From Gordius sp. MW1 (taxonomy: Eukaryota; Nematomorpha; Gordioida; Gordea; Gordiidae), in assembly GCA_964036665.1 (NCBI GenBank), contig OZ038533.1:6408413-6472412 (forward strand): 64,000 nt of DNA, given 5' to 3'. A model generated the notes under the pieces. It worked only from the letters and a program-made list of their open reading frames with translations. It ran no database searches and was not told the DNA's origin. The stretch's first letter is position 1. The number at the start of each line of letters is the position of its first letter. A program made the translations under genes and the position numbers. This document shows, in pieces, positions 22,126 to 33,500 of the stretch.

Positions 22126-22231
22126 CTCTTACAATATTATTTCATATTTTCTGTGATTATTTTTTATAAATGTTGAAATAAACTTTAAAACAATTTATCT
22201 CCAGCTATGCTTTTACAGAAAGTAGAGTAGT

Positions 22232-22490
22232 CGCTTCTGTTCACAATGCCAATCGTCCATAATGCCAATGCTTTAGACCGCCAATGGCTTAACCAATCAA
22301 AATTAAGGGGTAGGGGTAGGGTTAAAGTTAGTGTTAGGGCTAGGGTTAGGGAATATTATAAGTACAATTAGTACACATAGATATAATATAATCATTAATC
22401 ATTATAATAGAATTAACTGTATAATGAGCTATTACTTAAAAATAATACAGTCATTGGCATTGTGGATGATTGGCATTATGAATGGGATTC
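22232..22490. mobile_element. MULE-derived MITE, 259 bp, 8-bp TSD
   Basis: The ends CGCTTCTGTTCACAATGCC and GGCATTATGAATGGGATTC match the two different ends of the large MULEs beside it. Exact 8-bp duplications AGAGTAGT flank it (22224-22231, 22491-22498). The interior retains the ATAGATATAATATAATCATT to TGAGCTATTACTTAAAAATA segment of the large element, so it is a deletion derivative of that family. A G-rich stretch with TTAGGG units (22306-22350) is included. Confidence 0.9.
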
Positions 22491-22589
22491 AGAGTAGTTA
22501 TAGGAATCCCATTCACAATGCCAATCATCCACAATGCCAATGACTGTAACAAACTAGACACAAAAACTAAAAACTATAATTTAAATGGC

Positions 22590-24180
22590 AAAATTGTAAT
22601 ATATTAAAAAATTACTAAATATAAAGCTATTAATAAAAAAATAAATAACATATGCATAGGCTTTTAATTTGTAGTTATTTGCACATAAACTAATGAATAC
22701 TTATAGAGATTAAGGTGCACACGACCTTTTATAAGCTTACGTATTTTAAATGATAAGTCATATGTTATTATTTTTAAGTAATAGGTCACTATACAGTTAA
22801 TTTTATTATAATGATTATCATATATCTATGTGTACTTATAATGTTATTAAACAACAGTAGAATAATGACTATGTTTTAAATTAATTTTGCATTTTGTATA
22901 TAAATACATTTACATTTGTATTACAATTATGGCTTGTTATAGACTAATATATATTTACTTTATACCAAAATGCATAAGTTAATGATACTTATATATAGTT
23001 GGATATTAGCAAATTAATTATAAATTGAAAATTTTACATCTGATTAATGTAGATTTTTGGATTTAATTACATTATCTAAATATGTAAACTTTCTTATAAT
23101 TATACTATATATTATTTGTTGACAAATAGATTAGTATTGAAACATCTCTGGGATAATATTGATAAAACATAGATTTTTATGATTTGCATATTATTGCTAT
23201 CAAATAAATTTTATAGTAATTGTTGCCTTTTCTATTTTCTAATATTGATAAATAAATTGGTATTAAATGGACATTAGCCTTATAATTTAAAAAATATAAA
23301 CAATATGAAAAATAGAGATATACATGGCATTGCTATAAAAAAGGACAATAGTTTAATTTTAAGAATAAAAATAATATTTTAGGTCTATATGTATATGTTA
23401 CTAATTTAAACAAAGGTCATAAGGTAATGATATTATAACACATTAACCAATGTCCAAATACTAAAATTCCTAAGTAAAATAAAACTTGAAATTTTTTTAT
23501 ATGAAACTCTTAATTTTAATTTTCAACATTGACTTTTATCATTGATTTAAGTGAGTGAGATTAAATAAATTTGCCAGATTTTAATTACAATGATTAAACT
23601 TTATTATAATTAATGTTTATTTTATAGAAACAAGTGAACTTTATAATTTTTTCTGTTTATCAAAGATATAAATGTTGTTAAATATGACAAACATTAAGTG
23701 ATTTTACAATTTGAGATACGGGGAACACCGTAACAACGTTATACTTTATGATAAAATTGTGTTAATTTTGGAAATCACGTTTGACTTGGTTTGTTAACGT
23801 GAGTTTGCTTCGGGGGGTTAGTGGCTCATCAGCCCAAAACTTGCTGATAATCCATTCACATCAAGCTGATTTCTCTGGACAAATTCGGTAAAAAAAATCG
23901 AATAAAAACATGATGAAATGCTAAATGTTAGGGACTAGTTTTTAGGAATGCGTAAACTAATTGCATTGTCTTGTCGCCTCTCCTGTCCAATTCGCAATTT
24001 ATGGCTGTGGACTTATGCTTCTTTAAAAAATTTTTTTGCTTTCACAAAAAGATCAGCTAATTAATGTGTTGTTTTAAGTTTTTCGGCCTCGCCCGAGGTC
24101 AAATTCCATTAAGGCTTATGGGCGCGATTGATTACCGTTATGTATAAATTCCTTTTGGCGATTTGTCTACGTATGACCTT
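22590..24180. other. AT-rich non-coding part of left MULE
   Basis: No ORF of interest is present. A GC-richer patch at 23800-23870 (GTTTGCTTCGGGGGGTTAGTG) and a TGACCCCGG-family repeat at 24060-24160 are the only features. The mirror copy is at 37217-38808. Confidence 0.6.
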
Positions 24181-24186
24181 TTTTTC

Positions 24187-25906
24187 CTATAGCTGTTTGT
24201 CACATTTAGTGGCCAGCTCCTTTAAGTAGGTTCTCCATGTATTCCTGCACTTACACCAGCTTCGCTTTAGCTCGTACCTTCTCAAGTCCATATCAATTTT
24301 ATGCTTCCATGTCAGTTTAGGCCTCCCTCTCTTTCGCTTACCTTCGATTCGCACTTTCTTTATACGATTTGCCAAGTGACTTTCCTCCCGTCTCTCCAAA
24401 TGGCCATACCATCTCAATCTTCTTACCACCAACTTTCTCTGAATCGGAACTACATTTAGTTTGTTCCTTATGTCTTGATTCCTTATATGATCCTTTTTGC
24501 TTATTCCCAAGATCCATCTCAACATTCGCATCTCCATTGTAGCCAAGCTTTGCTCCTTTTTTGCCTTTATTTCCCAGCTTTCCGCTCCATACAATACCGT
24601 GGGTACAATAACGGTGTTATATAACCGTCCTTTCAATTTGAGTGGTATGTGCTTGTCACATAGCACACCACTCAACTCCCTGAATTTTAGCCAGCCTGCG
24701 TTTATTCTTGCCTTAATTTCGTTTTCCACACCTCCATCACATTGTACCCTAGAACCAAGATATTTGAATTCTTTCCTGCTGCTTAAACACAAGTCATCGA
24801 TTTGCAAGTGTGTTTCTTTGTATTCATTCCCCGACTCCAAGCATACATATTCCGTTTTATCTCGGCGTTTCTATACATATCCTTTATTAACATTATATAA
24901 GCCTCAGGTACACCATTGGAACTCAGGCTATCCCATATCAACTGCCTTGGCCACTTTATCGAAAGCTTTCTCAAGATCGATAAAACACATATGAAGATCC
25001 TTTTGTTTTTCCTTATATACTTCCATAAGTCTCCTAAGACCATGTATTGCATCTGAAGTCGACTTTCCAGGCATGAACCCAAATTGTCGTTCATCTATTG
25101 ATATTATTTTTCGGAGTCTAGCTTCTATAACCTTTTCCCACACCTTCATTACGTGGCTCGTTAACTTTATCCCTCGATAGTCGTTGCATTCTTGTACATC
25201 TCCCTTCATTTTATAGATAGATATAACATAGCTTTCCCTCCACTCATCAGGCACCATACCACTTGCAAGTATTTTGTTAAACAGCTTTGCAAGTAGATGT
25301 ACACCTAAGGGTCCTAGCATTTTGAAAGCTTCCATAGGTATATTATCAGGTCCCACCGCTCTACCCATGGTCATCTTTTTGAGCACCTTATCAAGCTCTT
25401 CTTCTGTCACTTCTAACTCTGGGTCATATTCATAGTTCTTGCTTTCGCAGTGGTCCGAAAACCCATTTTAATTGTTTAATAATTCTTTATAATATTCTTC
25501 CCAACGATCTATGATTTGATGGTCCAGAGTTAGAGTGATGCCATCTTTGCTCTTTATGGTTTTCACGTTTACCACATGCTTTGAGTTCCTTGCCCTAGTC
25601 TTTGCGATTTTGTAGATCATTCTTTCCCCTTCTTTACTGGTTAACTTGGCATTCAAATTATCGTAGACCTGTTTTAGCCTTGGCTACACAACGTTTTGCC
25701 TCATTTTTAGCTTTCACATATGCCAATCGTGTTTCCTCATTTCTGTTTCCTGACCATAATTTGTAAAGCTTTCTTTTCAATTTGACCCGGCGTTGCACGT
25801 CTTCGTTCCACCACCATGTCTCCTTATCTTTTTGTATACCTGGTTTACCTTCTCCTAGAACACATCTCGCTACTGATCGTACCGTGTTAGCTATGTTATT
25901 CCACAT
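24187..25906 (-). pseudogene. RTE-type LINE reverse transcriptase remnant (left arm)
   Basis: Reading on the minus strand: a Trp/Lys-rich linker (ETWWWNEDVQRRVKLKRKLY), the RT with GRAVGPDNIPMEAFK, DYRGIKLTSHVMKVWEKVIE, QFGFMPGKSTSDAIHGLRRL and the motif-A Asp in CFIDLEKAFDKV, then the C-terminal part (YGAESWEIKAKKEQSLATME, LRWYGHLERREE). These are standard signatures of RTE-clade LINEs. The catalytic YxDD box is missing: the sequence jumps from RNMYAW to ESGNEY. Frames also shift near 25660 and 24950. The AP endonuclease is absent. Dead, and carried inside the MULE; the right arm holds the same lesions. Confidence 0.85.
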
Positions 25907-26496
25907 ATCGTTAGCATTGACTTTATAACGGATAATTGGAAAAATGGCTAAAAAATTCCCTGCAAATCAATGATGACCGTTGCTTACTCCTAATTTGTCT
26001 GTCCCTTAACTGAGGTCAATATCCTTGTTAATTACCTTTTGTCTTTGCTATTTATTTTCGTAAATCTTACCTTGAAACTCGTCCCACATTTACAATTTCT
26101 AACCCCAAATATATATTAATGTAATGACCTCTGTTTACATTTAATTTGTCGGACCCCGGCCAGAGGCTAAAATCAATTCTAATATTTGTGCCAGCAGCTT
26201 TTGACCATTTGGTACCTTGATTTCAAAGATACATTTTCCCATCAAAAAAATATTTGTTCTTTTTCTGAATCTCACTTGATTATTAGACTTTTTTTTTGTA
26301 AATTTGTCAATTTCGTTGCTTTAGGTTATAAACGTACTTGTTTCTCTGACCCCCTGCTTAGATTTTGCCCATTGCCAATCCAATTTCTCCCCCTTCCTTT
26401 GCCCCTCTTAGTATAAATAAGAGATTAATGATAGACCGCACTGAAACGGTTTAACTTTAACCTCTACACAGTTCACAAGAAAATTAATAATAAATT

Positions 26497-29400
26497 TTAT
26501 TCAGGGTCACTAGTGTCTGAAAAGTCACTAGTGTCCCTGTCATCTGAAATATTCGAATCATTATTAGCAAACGAATGCAATATAACAGTATTAGAATAAT
26601 TCCAAAATCGCGAGTCAAAATCAAGAGATATCAATTTCGCGACGTTATCTACATAATTAAAAATATCAGTATAACGCGAAGTATCAGAATATAAAGCGTG
26701 TAAAGTGTTAAGGTGAGCATTTTTCATGCGAACGCATTTATTAATCGAATATAAAGTCTGGCCTTGATCAATCTGCATGAGATTGATCTCAGTCTTTTCA
26801 TTATTTTCAAGTAAAAAAGCAATACAGGTATAAATATCTGGATGCGGTTGCCCAATTAAGGACTTTAGTCCATTGTGGTAGCCTTCGAGGTGGTTGTTGG
26901 TCCTAGGACCAACAGCCTCGTACCTCTGCCACATTGAATAAGGGAATGTGGCAGAGGGGCTAATCCAACTACTTAAAATATAATCAAAAAAAGATCGTAG
27001 TTTTGCATGTTAGGAGACAAAAGGGTCGTCCCAACATGCTCTCCAAACAGTGAAGACATCTTGAAACCGCAAAAAAGGGAGACCCGAGACTCTCCTAATT
27101 AATTTTCGTATGGTGGGATTTCTAGAGTATTCCTTTTTAAATTCAAGTTTATCCATCCGTCTCAAGATAGCCCTTGAAAAATGGAAGAGACATCCTTAAA
27201 AACATATTAGCGCTACAAATTAATTATTACCTTTTACTACGGCATTGGGAAAGCATGTTCGAAGAGCGCTCTTTGCAGAGCGCTCAAAATCAATTTGGAT
27301 ATAAGTCGGGTCCAATCGCAAACCTAAAGCCAAACATATGTCCTTTAATTTTTGGAAGACCTTGCAATATGTTTCGCGCTTTCTATTAGGCATAAATACA
27401 TAGACCGCGGGGATCATATGTTCCTTGTAGTAGGCGTGAATAGTATAAAGCTAAAATTATCGATATATAAATACATAAAATTAATAATTTACTTGATGAA
27501 ATAAGGTAGGGCAGACTTTAAATGTACCATCCATGTAAATGGATGGTACCTGGCACAAAATCCTTAAAATAGAGGGTGTCCCAAAAATGATGAGATTGTT
27601 GTCATCATTCCACAGCAAGAACGACTCATTATTTGGGGTTAATGTTTGGACTTCGGTCAAACGAATTTGACTTCTGTCCGCGGGAACAAGTTGCCTATTG
27701 GGGATGGCCCTTTTTAGCGTCAACCTCACGGATTTCAAGGAAGGCGTTGCCAATGGGAATTCCGGTAGTTCGGGGACCTCACGAAGTCTTGACGCCATGG
27801 TTTGATGATATATCCTGCTAATTTTGGTAGCAGGATTCGCTGCTACAGCATCTTTTAGCCTCATCCTAGTAACCAACGCCTCATACTCTTCCCTCGGTGG
27901 TAAATGATTATGTTGTCGCTTGGCAACAACATGTCCATTAAATTCCGAGGCAATTGCTGAGCAGGACGAGTTTCTACACGAGTAATATGTTTTGCCTCTA
28001 ACTGTAATTTTTTTCCTATAGAGGTAGGAAGAAAAATACAAGTGGAATCCACCCTTTTGCGATCTTAAATACTCTGGAGATGCCTCTATGGGTTGAGATG
28101 TTTCCAAAATAGAGTTTGCAGAAGCACCTAAAACACATAAGTAATTAGTATACAATTCAGAAATCTACTTGGTGGCCTTATACTTCTAAATTGAGCAATG
28201 GGTTGAGAAGTTTCCAAAATAGAGTTTGCAGAAGCACCTAAAACACCTAAGTAATTAGTACAAAATTCAGAAATCTACTTGGTGGCCTTATAATTCTAAA
28301 TTGAGCAATGGGTTGAGAAGTTCTAAATTGAGGAATGGGTTGAGAAGTTCTAAATTAAGGAATGGGTTGAGATGTTGCCAAAAAAGAGTTTGCAGAAACA
28401 TCTAAAACACCTAAGTAATTAGTACAAAATTCAGAAATCTACTTGGTGGCCTTATAATTCTAAATTGAGAAATGGGTTGAGATGTTTCCAAAATAGAGTT
28501 TGCAGAAGCACCTAAAACACCTAAGTAATTAGTATACAATTCAGAAATCTACTTGGTGGCCTTATAATTCTAAATTGAGGAATGGGTTGAGATGTTGCCA
28601 AAAAAGAGTTTGCAGAAACATCTAAAACACCTAAGTAATTAGTACAAAATTCAGAAATCTACTTGGTGGCCTTATAAAATTCTAAATTGAGAAATGGGTT
28701 GAGATGTTTCCAAAATAGAGTTTGCAGAAGCACCTAAAACACCTAAGTAATTAGTATACAATTCAGAAATCTACTTGGTGGCCTTATAATTCTAAATTGA
28801 GGAATGGGTTGAGATGTTGCCAAAAAAGAGTTTGCAGAAACATCTAAAACACCTAAGTAATTAGTACAAAATTCAGAAATCTACTTGATGGCATTGTAAT
28901 TCTAAATTGAGCAATGGGTTGAGAAGTTCTAAATTGAGGAATGGGTTGAGAAGTTCTAAATTGAGGAATGGGTTGAGATGTTGCCAAAAAAGAGTTTGCA
29001 GAAACATCTAAAACACCTAAGTAATTAGTACAAAATTCAGAAATCTACTTGGTGGCCTTATAATTCTAAATTGAGAAATGGGTTGAGATGTTTCCAAAAT
29101 AGAGTTTGCAGAAGCACCTAAAACACCTAAGTAATTAGTATACAATTCAGAAATCTACTTGGTGGCCTTATAATTCTAAATTGAGGAATGGGTTGAGATG
29201 TTGCCAAAAAAGAGTTTGCAGAAACATCTAAAACACCTAAGTAATTAGTACAAAATTCAGAAATCTACTTGATGGCCTTATAATTCTAAATTGAGCAATG
29301 GGTTGAGAAGTTCTAAATTGAGGAATGGGTTGAGAAGTTCTAAATTGAGGAATGGGTTGAGATGTTGCCAAAAAAGAGTTTGCAGAAACATCTAAAACAT

Positions 29401-30087
29401 CTAAGTAATTAGTACAAAATTCAGAAATCTACTTGATGGCCTTATAATTCTAAATTGAGCAATGGGTTGAGAAGTTCTAAATTGAGGAATGGGTTGAGAA
29501 GTTCTAAATTGAGGAATGGGTTGAGATGTTGCCAAAAAAGAGTTTGCAGAAACATCTAAAACACCTAAGTAATTAGTACAAAATTCAGAAATCTACTTGA
29601 TGGCCTTATAATTCTAAATTGAGCAATGGGTTGAGAAGTTCTAAATTGAGGAATGGGTTGAGAAGTTCTAAATTGAGGAATGGGTTGTTGCCAAAAAAGA
29701 GTTTGCAGAAACATCTAAAACACCTAAGTAATTAGTACAAAATTCAGAAATCTACTTGATGGCCTTATAATTCTAAATTGAGCAATGGGTTGAGAAGTTC
29801 CAAATTGAGGAATGGGTTGAGAAGTTCTAAATTGAGGAATGGGTTGAGATGTTGCCAAAAAAGAGTTTGCAGAAACATCTAAAACACCTAAGTAATTAGT
29901 ACAAAATTCAGAAATCTACTTGGTGGCCTTATAATTCTAAATTGAGAAATGGGTTGAGATGTTTCCAAAATAGAGTTTGCAGAAGCACCTAAAACACCTA
30001 AGTAATTAGTATACAATTCAGAAATTTACTTGGTGGCCTTATAATTCTAAATTGAGGAATGGGTTCAGAAGTTGATAAAACAGGCAT
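26497..30087 (-). pseudogene. MULE transposase gene with tandem 5' exon array (left copy)
   Basis: This is the mirror of the right-arm gene. Start ATG is at 30085-30087; exon 1 is 30030-30087. Fifteen introns follow down to the FLYWCH-containing exon (27493-28127), then exons 27231-27450 and 26497-27194, separated by introns of 42 and 36 nt. The array here is five units shorter than in the right arm. The same in-frame TAA (27010-27012) and the same +2 insertion in one array exon (near 28672) occur in both arms. One exon has an extra 5-bp deletion (GGGTTGTTGCC near 29683) only here. Four predicted-residue differences from the right copy are visible across the shared ORFs of the two arms, one of them (LRLDP against LRLGP) in this transposase and the others in the LINE. 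Confidence 0.8.
28128..30029 (-). repeat. Tandem exon-intron array, left arm (15 introns)
   Basis: Units of about 110 or 164 bp are read on the minus strand. Each has a 69- or 123-nt open segment and a 41-nt spacer starting GTAGATTTCTGAATT and ending GGTGTTTTAG. Long units contain two extra 27-nt modules encoding TSQPIPQFR. Compared with the right arm, one long unit is missing from the run next to exon 1, and a block of two long and two short units is missing further on. Confidence 0.85.
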
Positions 30088-30324
30088 TTTAGAGTTTGCA
30101 GTTAGATCTTAAAAATTAATCATACAATTCCAAAATTAGGACGGAAGCGCTGATTTAGGATAAATCTGTGCGGGAGATACGTTCAAATTGGAATTTCGCC
30201 ACTATTTAATTGGTTATCAATATTAGACGTTATGTTACATACCCTTTGGTAACTTTTGATTGGTTTGGCCATTGGCATTCTGAAGCATTGGCAATATGGA
30301 CGATTGTCTTTTTGAACAGAAGCG

Positions 30325-30351
30325 ATAAAACGAACTTTTAACCCTATAACT
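30325..30351. other. Spacer between the two MULEs, inverted relative to outer flanks
   Basis: The spacer is 27 bp. Its first 8 bases (ATAAAACG) are the reverse complement of the 8 bases right of the right MULE (CGTTTTAT, 38894-38901). Its last 8 (CTATAACT) are the reverse complement of the 8 bases left of the left MULE (AGTTATAG, 22496-22503). Both TSDs are therefore present but swapped between elements, which is what an inversion between the two arms would give. Confidence 0.85.
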
Positions 30352-30595
30352 CGCTTCTGTTCAAAAAGACAATCGTCCATATTGCCAATGCTTCAGAATG
30401 CCAATGGCCAAACCAATCAAAAGTTACCAAAGTTTTAGAGGTATGTAACATAACGTCTAATATTGATAACCAATTAAATAGTGGCGAAATTCCAATTTGA
30501 ACGTATCTCCCGCACAGATTTATCCTAAATCAGCGCTTCCGTCCTAATTTTGGAATTGTATGATTAATTTTTAAGATCTAACTGCAAACTCTAAA

Positions 30596-33500
30596 ATGCC
30601 TGTTTTATCAACTTCTGAACCCATTCCTCAATTTAGAATTATAAGGCCACCAAGTAAATTTCTGAATTGTATACTAATTACTTAGGTGTTTTAGGTGCTT
30701 CTGCAAACTCTATTTTGGAAACATCTCAACCCATTTCTCAATTTAGAATTATAAGGCCACCAAGTAGATTTCTGAATTTTGTACTAATTACTTAGGTGTT
30801 TTAGATGTTTCTGCAAACTCTTTTTTGGCAACATCTCAACCCATTCCTCAATTTAGAACTTCTCAACCCATTCCTCAATTTGGAACTTCTCAACCCATTG
30901 CTCAATTTAGAATTATAAGGCCATCAAGTAGATTTCTGAATTTTGTACTAATTACTTAGGTGTTTTAGATGTTTCTGCAAACTCTTTTTTGGCAACATCT
31001 CAACCCATTCCTCAATTTAGAACTTCTCAACCCATTCCTCAATTTAGAACTTCTCAACCCATTGCTCAATTTAGAATTATAAGGCCATCAAGTAGATTTC
31101 TGAATTTTGTACTAATTACTTAGGTGTTTTAGATGTTTCTGCAAACTCTTTTTTGGCAACATCTCAACCCATTCCTCAATTTAGAACTTCTCAACCCATT
31201 CCTCAATTTAGAACTTCTCAACCCATTGCTCAATTTAGAATTATAAGGCCATCAAGTAGATTTCTGAATTTTGTACTAATTACTTAGATGTTTTAGATGT
31301 TTCTGCAAACTCTTTTTTGGCAACATCTCAACCCATTCCTCAATTTAGAACTTCTCAACCCATTCCTCAATTTGGAACTTCTCAACCCATTGCTCAATTT
31401 AGAATTATAAGGCCATCAAGTAGATTTCTGAATTTTGTACTAATTACTTAGGTGTTTTAGATGTTTCTGCAAACTCTTTTTTGGCAACATCTCAACCCAT
31501 TCCTCAATTTAGAACTTCTCAACCCATTCCTCAATTTAGAACTTCTCAACCCATTGCTCAATTTAGAATTATAAGGCCATCAAGTAGATTTCTGAATTTT
31601 GTACTAATTACTTAGGTGTTTTAGATGTTTCTGCAAACTCTTTTTTGGCAACATCTCAACCCATTCCTCAATTTAGAATTATAAGGCCACCAAGTAGATT
31701 TCTGAATTGTATACTAATTACTTAGGTGTTTTAGGTGCTTCTGCAAACTCTATTTTGGAAACATCTCAACCCATTTCTCAATTTAGAATTATAAGGCCAC
31801 CAAGTAGATTTCTGAATTTTGTACTAATTACTTAGGTGTTTTAGATGTTTCTGCAAACTCTTTTTTGGCAACATCTCAACCCATTCCTCAATTTAGAACT
31901 TCTCAACCCATTCCTCAATTTAGAACTTCTCAACCCATTGCTCAATTTAGAATTACAATGCCATCAAGTAGATTTCTGAATTTTGTACTAACTTAGGTGT
32001 TTTAGATGTTTCTGCAAACTCTTTTTTGGCAACATCTCAACCCATTCCTCAATTTAGAACTTCTCAACCCATTCCTCAATTTAGAACTTCTCAACCCATT
32101 GCTCAATTTAGAATTATAAGGCCATCAAGTAGATTTCTGAATTTTGTACTAATTACTTAGGTGTTTTAGATGTTTCTGCAAACTCTTTTTTGGCAACATC
32201 TCAACCCATTCCTCAATTTAGAATTATAAGGCCACCAAGTAGATTTCTGAATTGTATACTAATTACTTAGGTGTTTTAGGTGCTTCTGCAAACTCTATTT
32301 TGGAAACATCTCAACCCATTTCTCAATTTAGAATTATAAGGCCACCAAGTAGATTTCTGAATTTTGTACTAATTACTTAGGTGTTTTAGATGTTTCTGCA
32401 AACTCTTTTTTGGCAACATCTCAACCCATTCCTCAATTTAGAACTTCTCAACCCATTCCTCAATTTAGAACTTCTCAACCCATTGCTCAATTTAGAATTA
32501 CAATGCCATCAAGTAGATTTCTGAATTTTGTACTAATTACTTAGGTGTTTTAGATGTTTCTGCAAACTCTTTTTTGGCAACATCTGAACCCATTCCTCAA
32601 TTTAGAATTATAAGGCCACCAAGTAGATTTCTGAATTGTATACTAATTACTTAGGTGTTTTAGGTGCTTCTGCAAACTCTATTTTGGAAACATCTCAACC
32701 CATTTCTCAATTTAGAATTTTATAAGGCCACCAAGTAGATTTCTGAATTTTGTACTAATTACTTAGGTGTTTTAGATGTTTCTGCAAACTCTTTTTTGGC
32801 AACATCTCAACCCATTCCTCAATTTAGAATTATAAGGCCACCAAGTAGATTTCTGAATTGTATACTAATTACTTAGGTGTTTTAGGTGCTTCTGCAAACT
32901 CTATTTTGGAAACATCTCAACCCATTTCTCAATTTAGAATTATAAGGCCACCAAGTAGATTTCTGAATTTTGTACTAATTACTTAGGTGTTTTAGATGTT
33001 TCTGCAAACTCTTTTTTGGCAACATCTCAACCCATTCCTCAATTTAGAACTTCTCAACCCATTCCTCAATTTAGAACTTCTCAACCCATTGCTCAATTTA
33101 GAATTATAAGGCCACCAAGTAGATTTCTGAATTTTGTACTAATTACTTAGGTGTTTTAGGTGCTTCTGCAAACTCTATTTTGGAAACTTCTCAACCCATT
33201 GCTCAATTTAGAAGTATAAGGCCACCAAGTAGATTTCTGAATTGTATACTAATTACTTATGTGTTTTAGGTGCTTCTGCAAACTCTATTTTGGAAACATC
33301 TCAACCCATAGAGGCATCTCCAGAGTATTTAAGATCGCAAAAGGGTGGATTCCACTTGTATTTTTCTTCCTACCTCTATAGGAAAAAAATTACAGTTAGA
33401 GGCAAAACATATTACTCGTGTAGAAACTCGTCCTGCTCAGCAATTGCCTCGGAATTTAATGGACATGTTGTTGCCAAGCGACAACATAATCATTTACCAC

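Larger units (their letters stand above)
22504..30324 (-). mobile_element. MULE element, left copy (7.8 kb)
   Basis: Read on the minus strand, it starts CGCTTCTGTTCAAAAAGAC (30324) and ends GTGAATGGGATTC (22504). It contains, in that order, a tandem exon array (30087-28128), the MULE transposase exons (to 26497), an RTE-like LINE remnant (25906-24187) and about 1.7 kb of AT-rich sequence. It is nearly identical to the right copy. Beyond the array, plus-strand positions x and 61397-x correspond exactly. Outer TSD AGTTATAG is at 22496-22503; its partner is found inverted at 30344-30351. Confidence 0.9.

Noticed and set aside
28128-33269. CRISPR-like array
   Set aside because: The units are direct repeats with no unique spacers, and the context is an animal genome. 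The open-segment/GT-AG structure explains them better.
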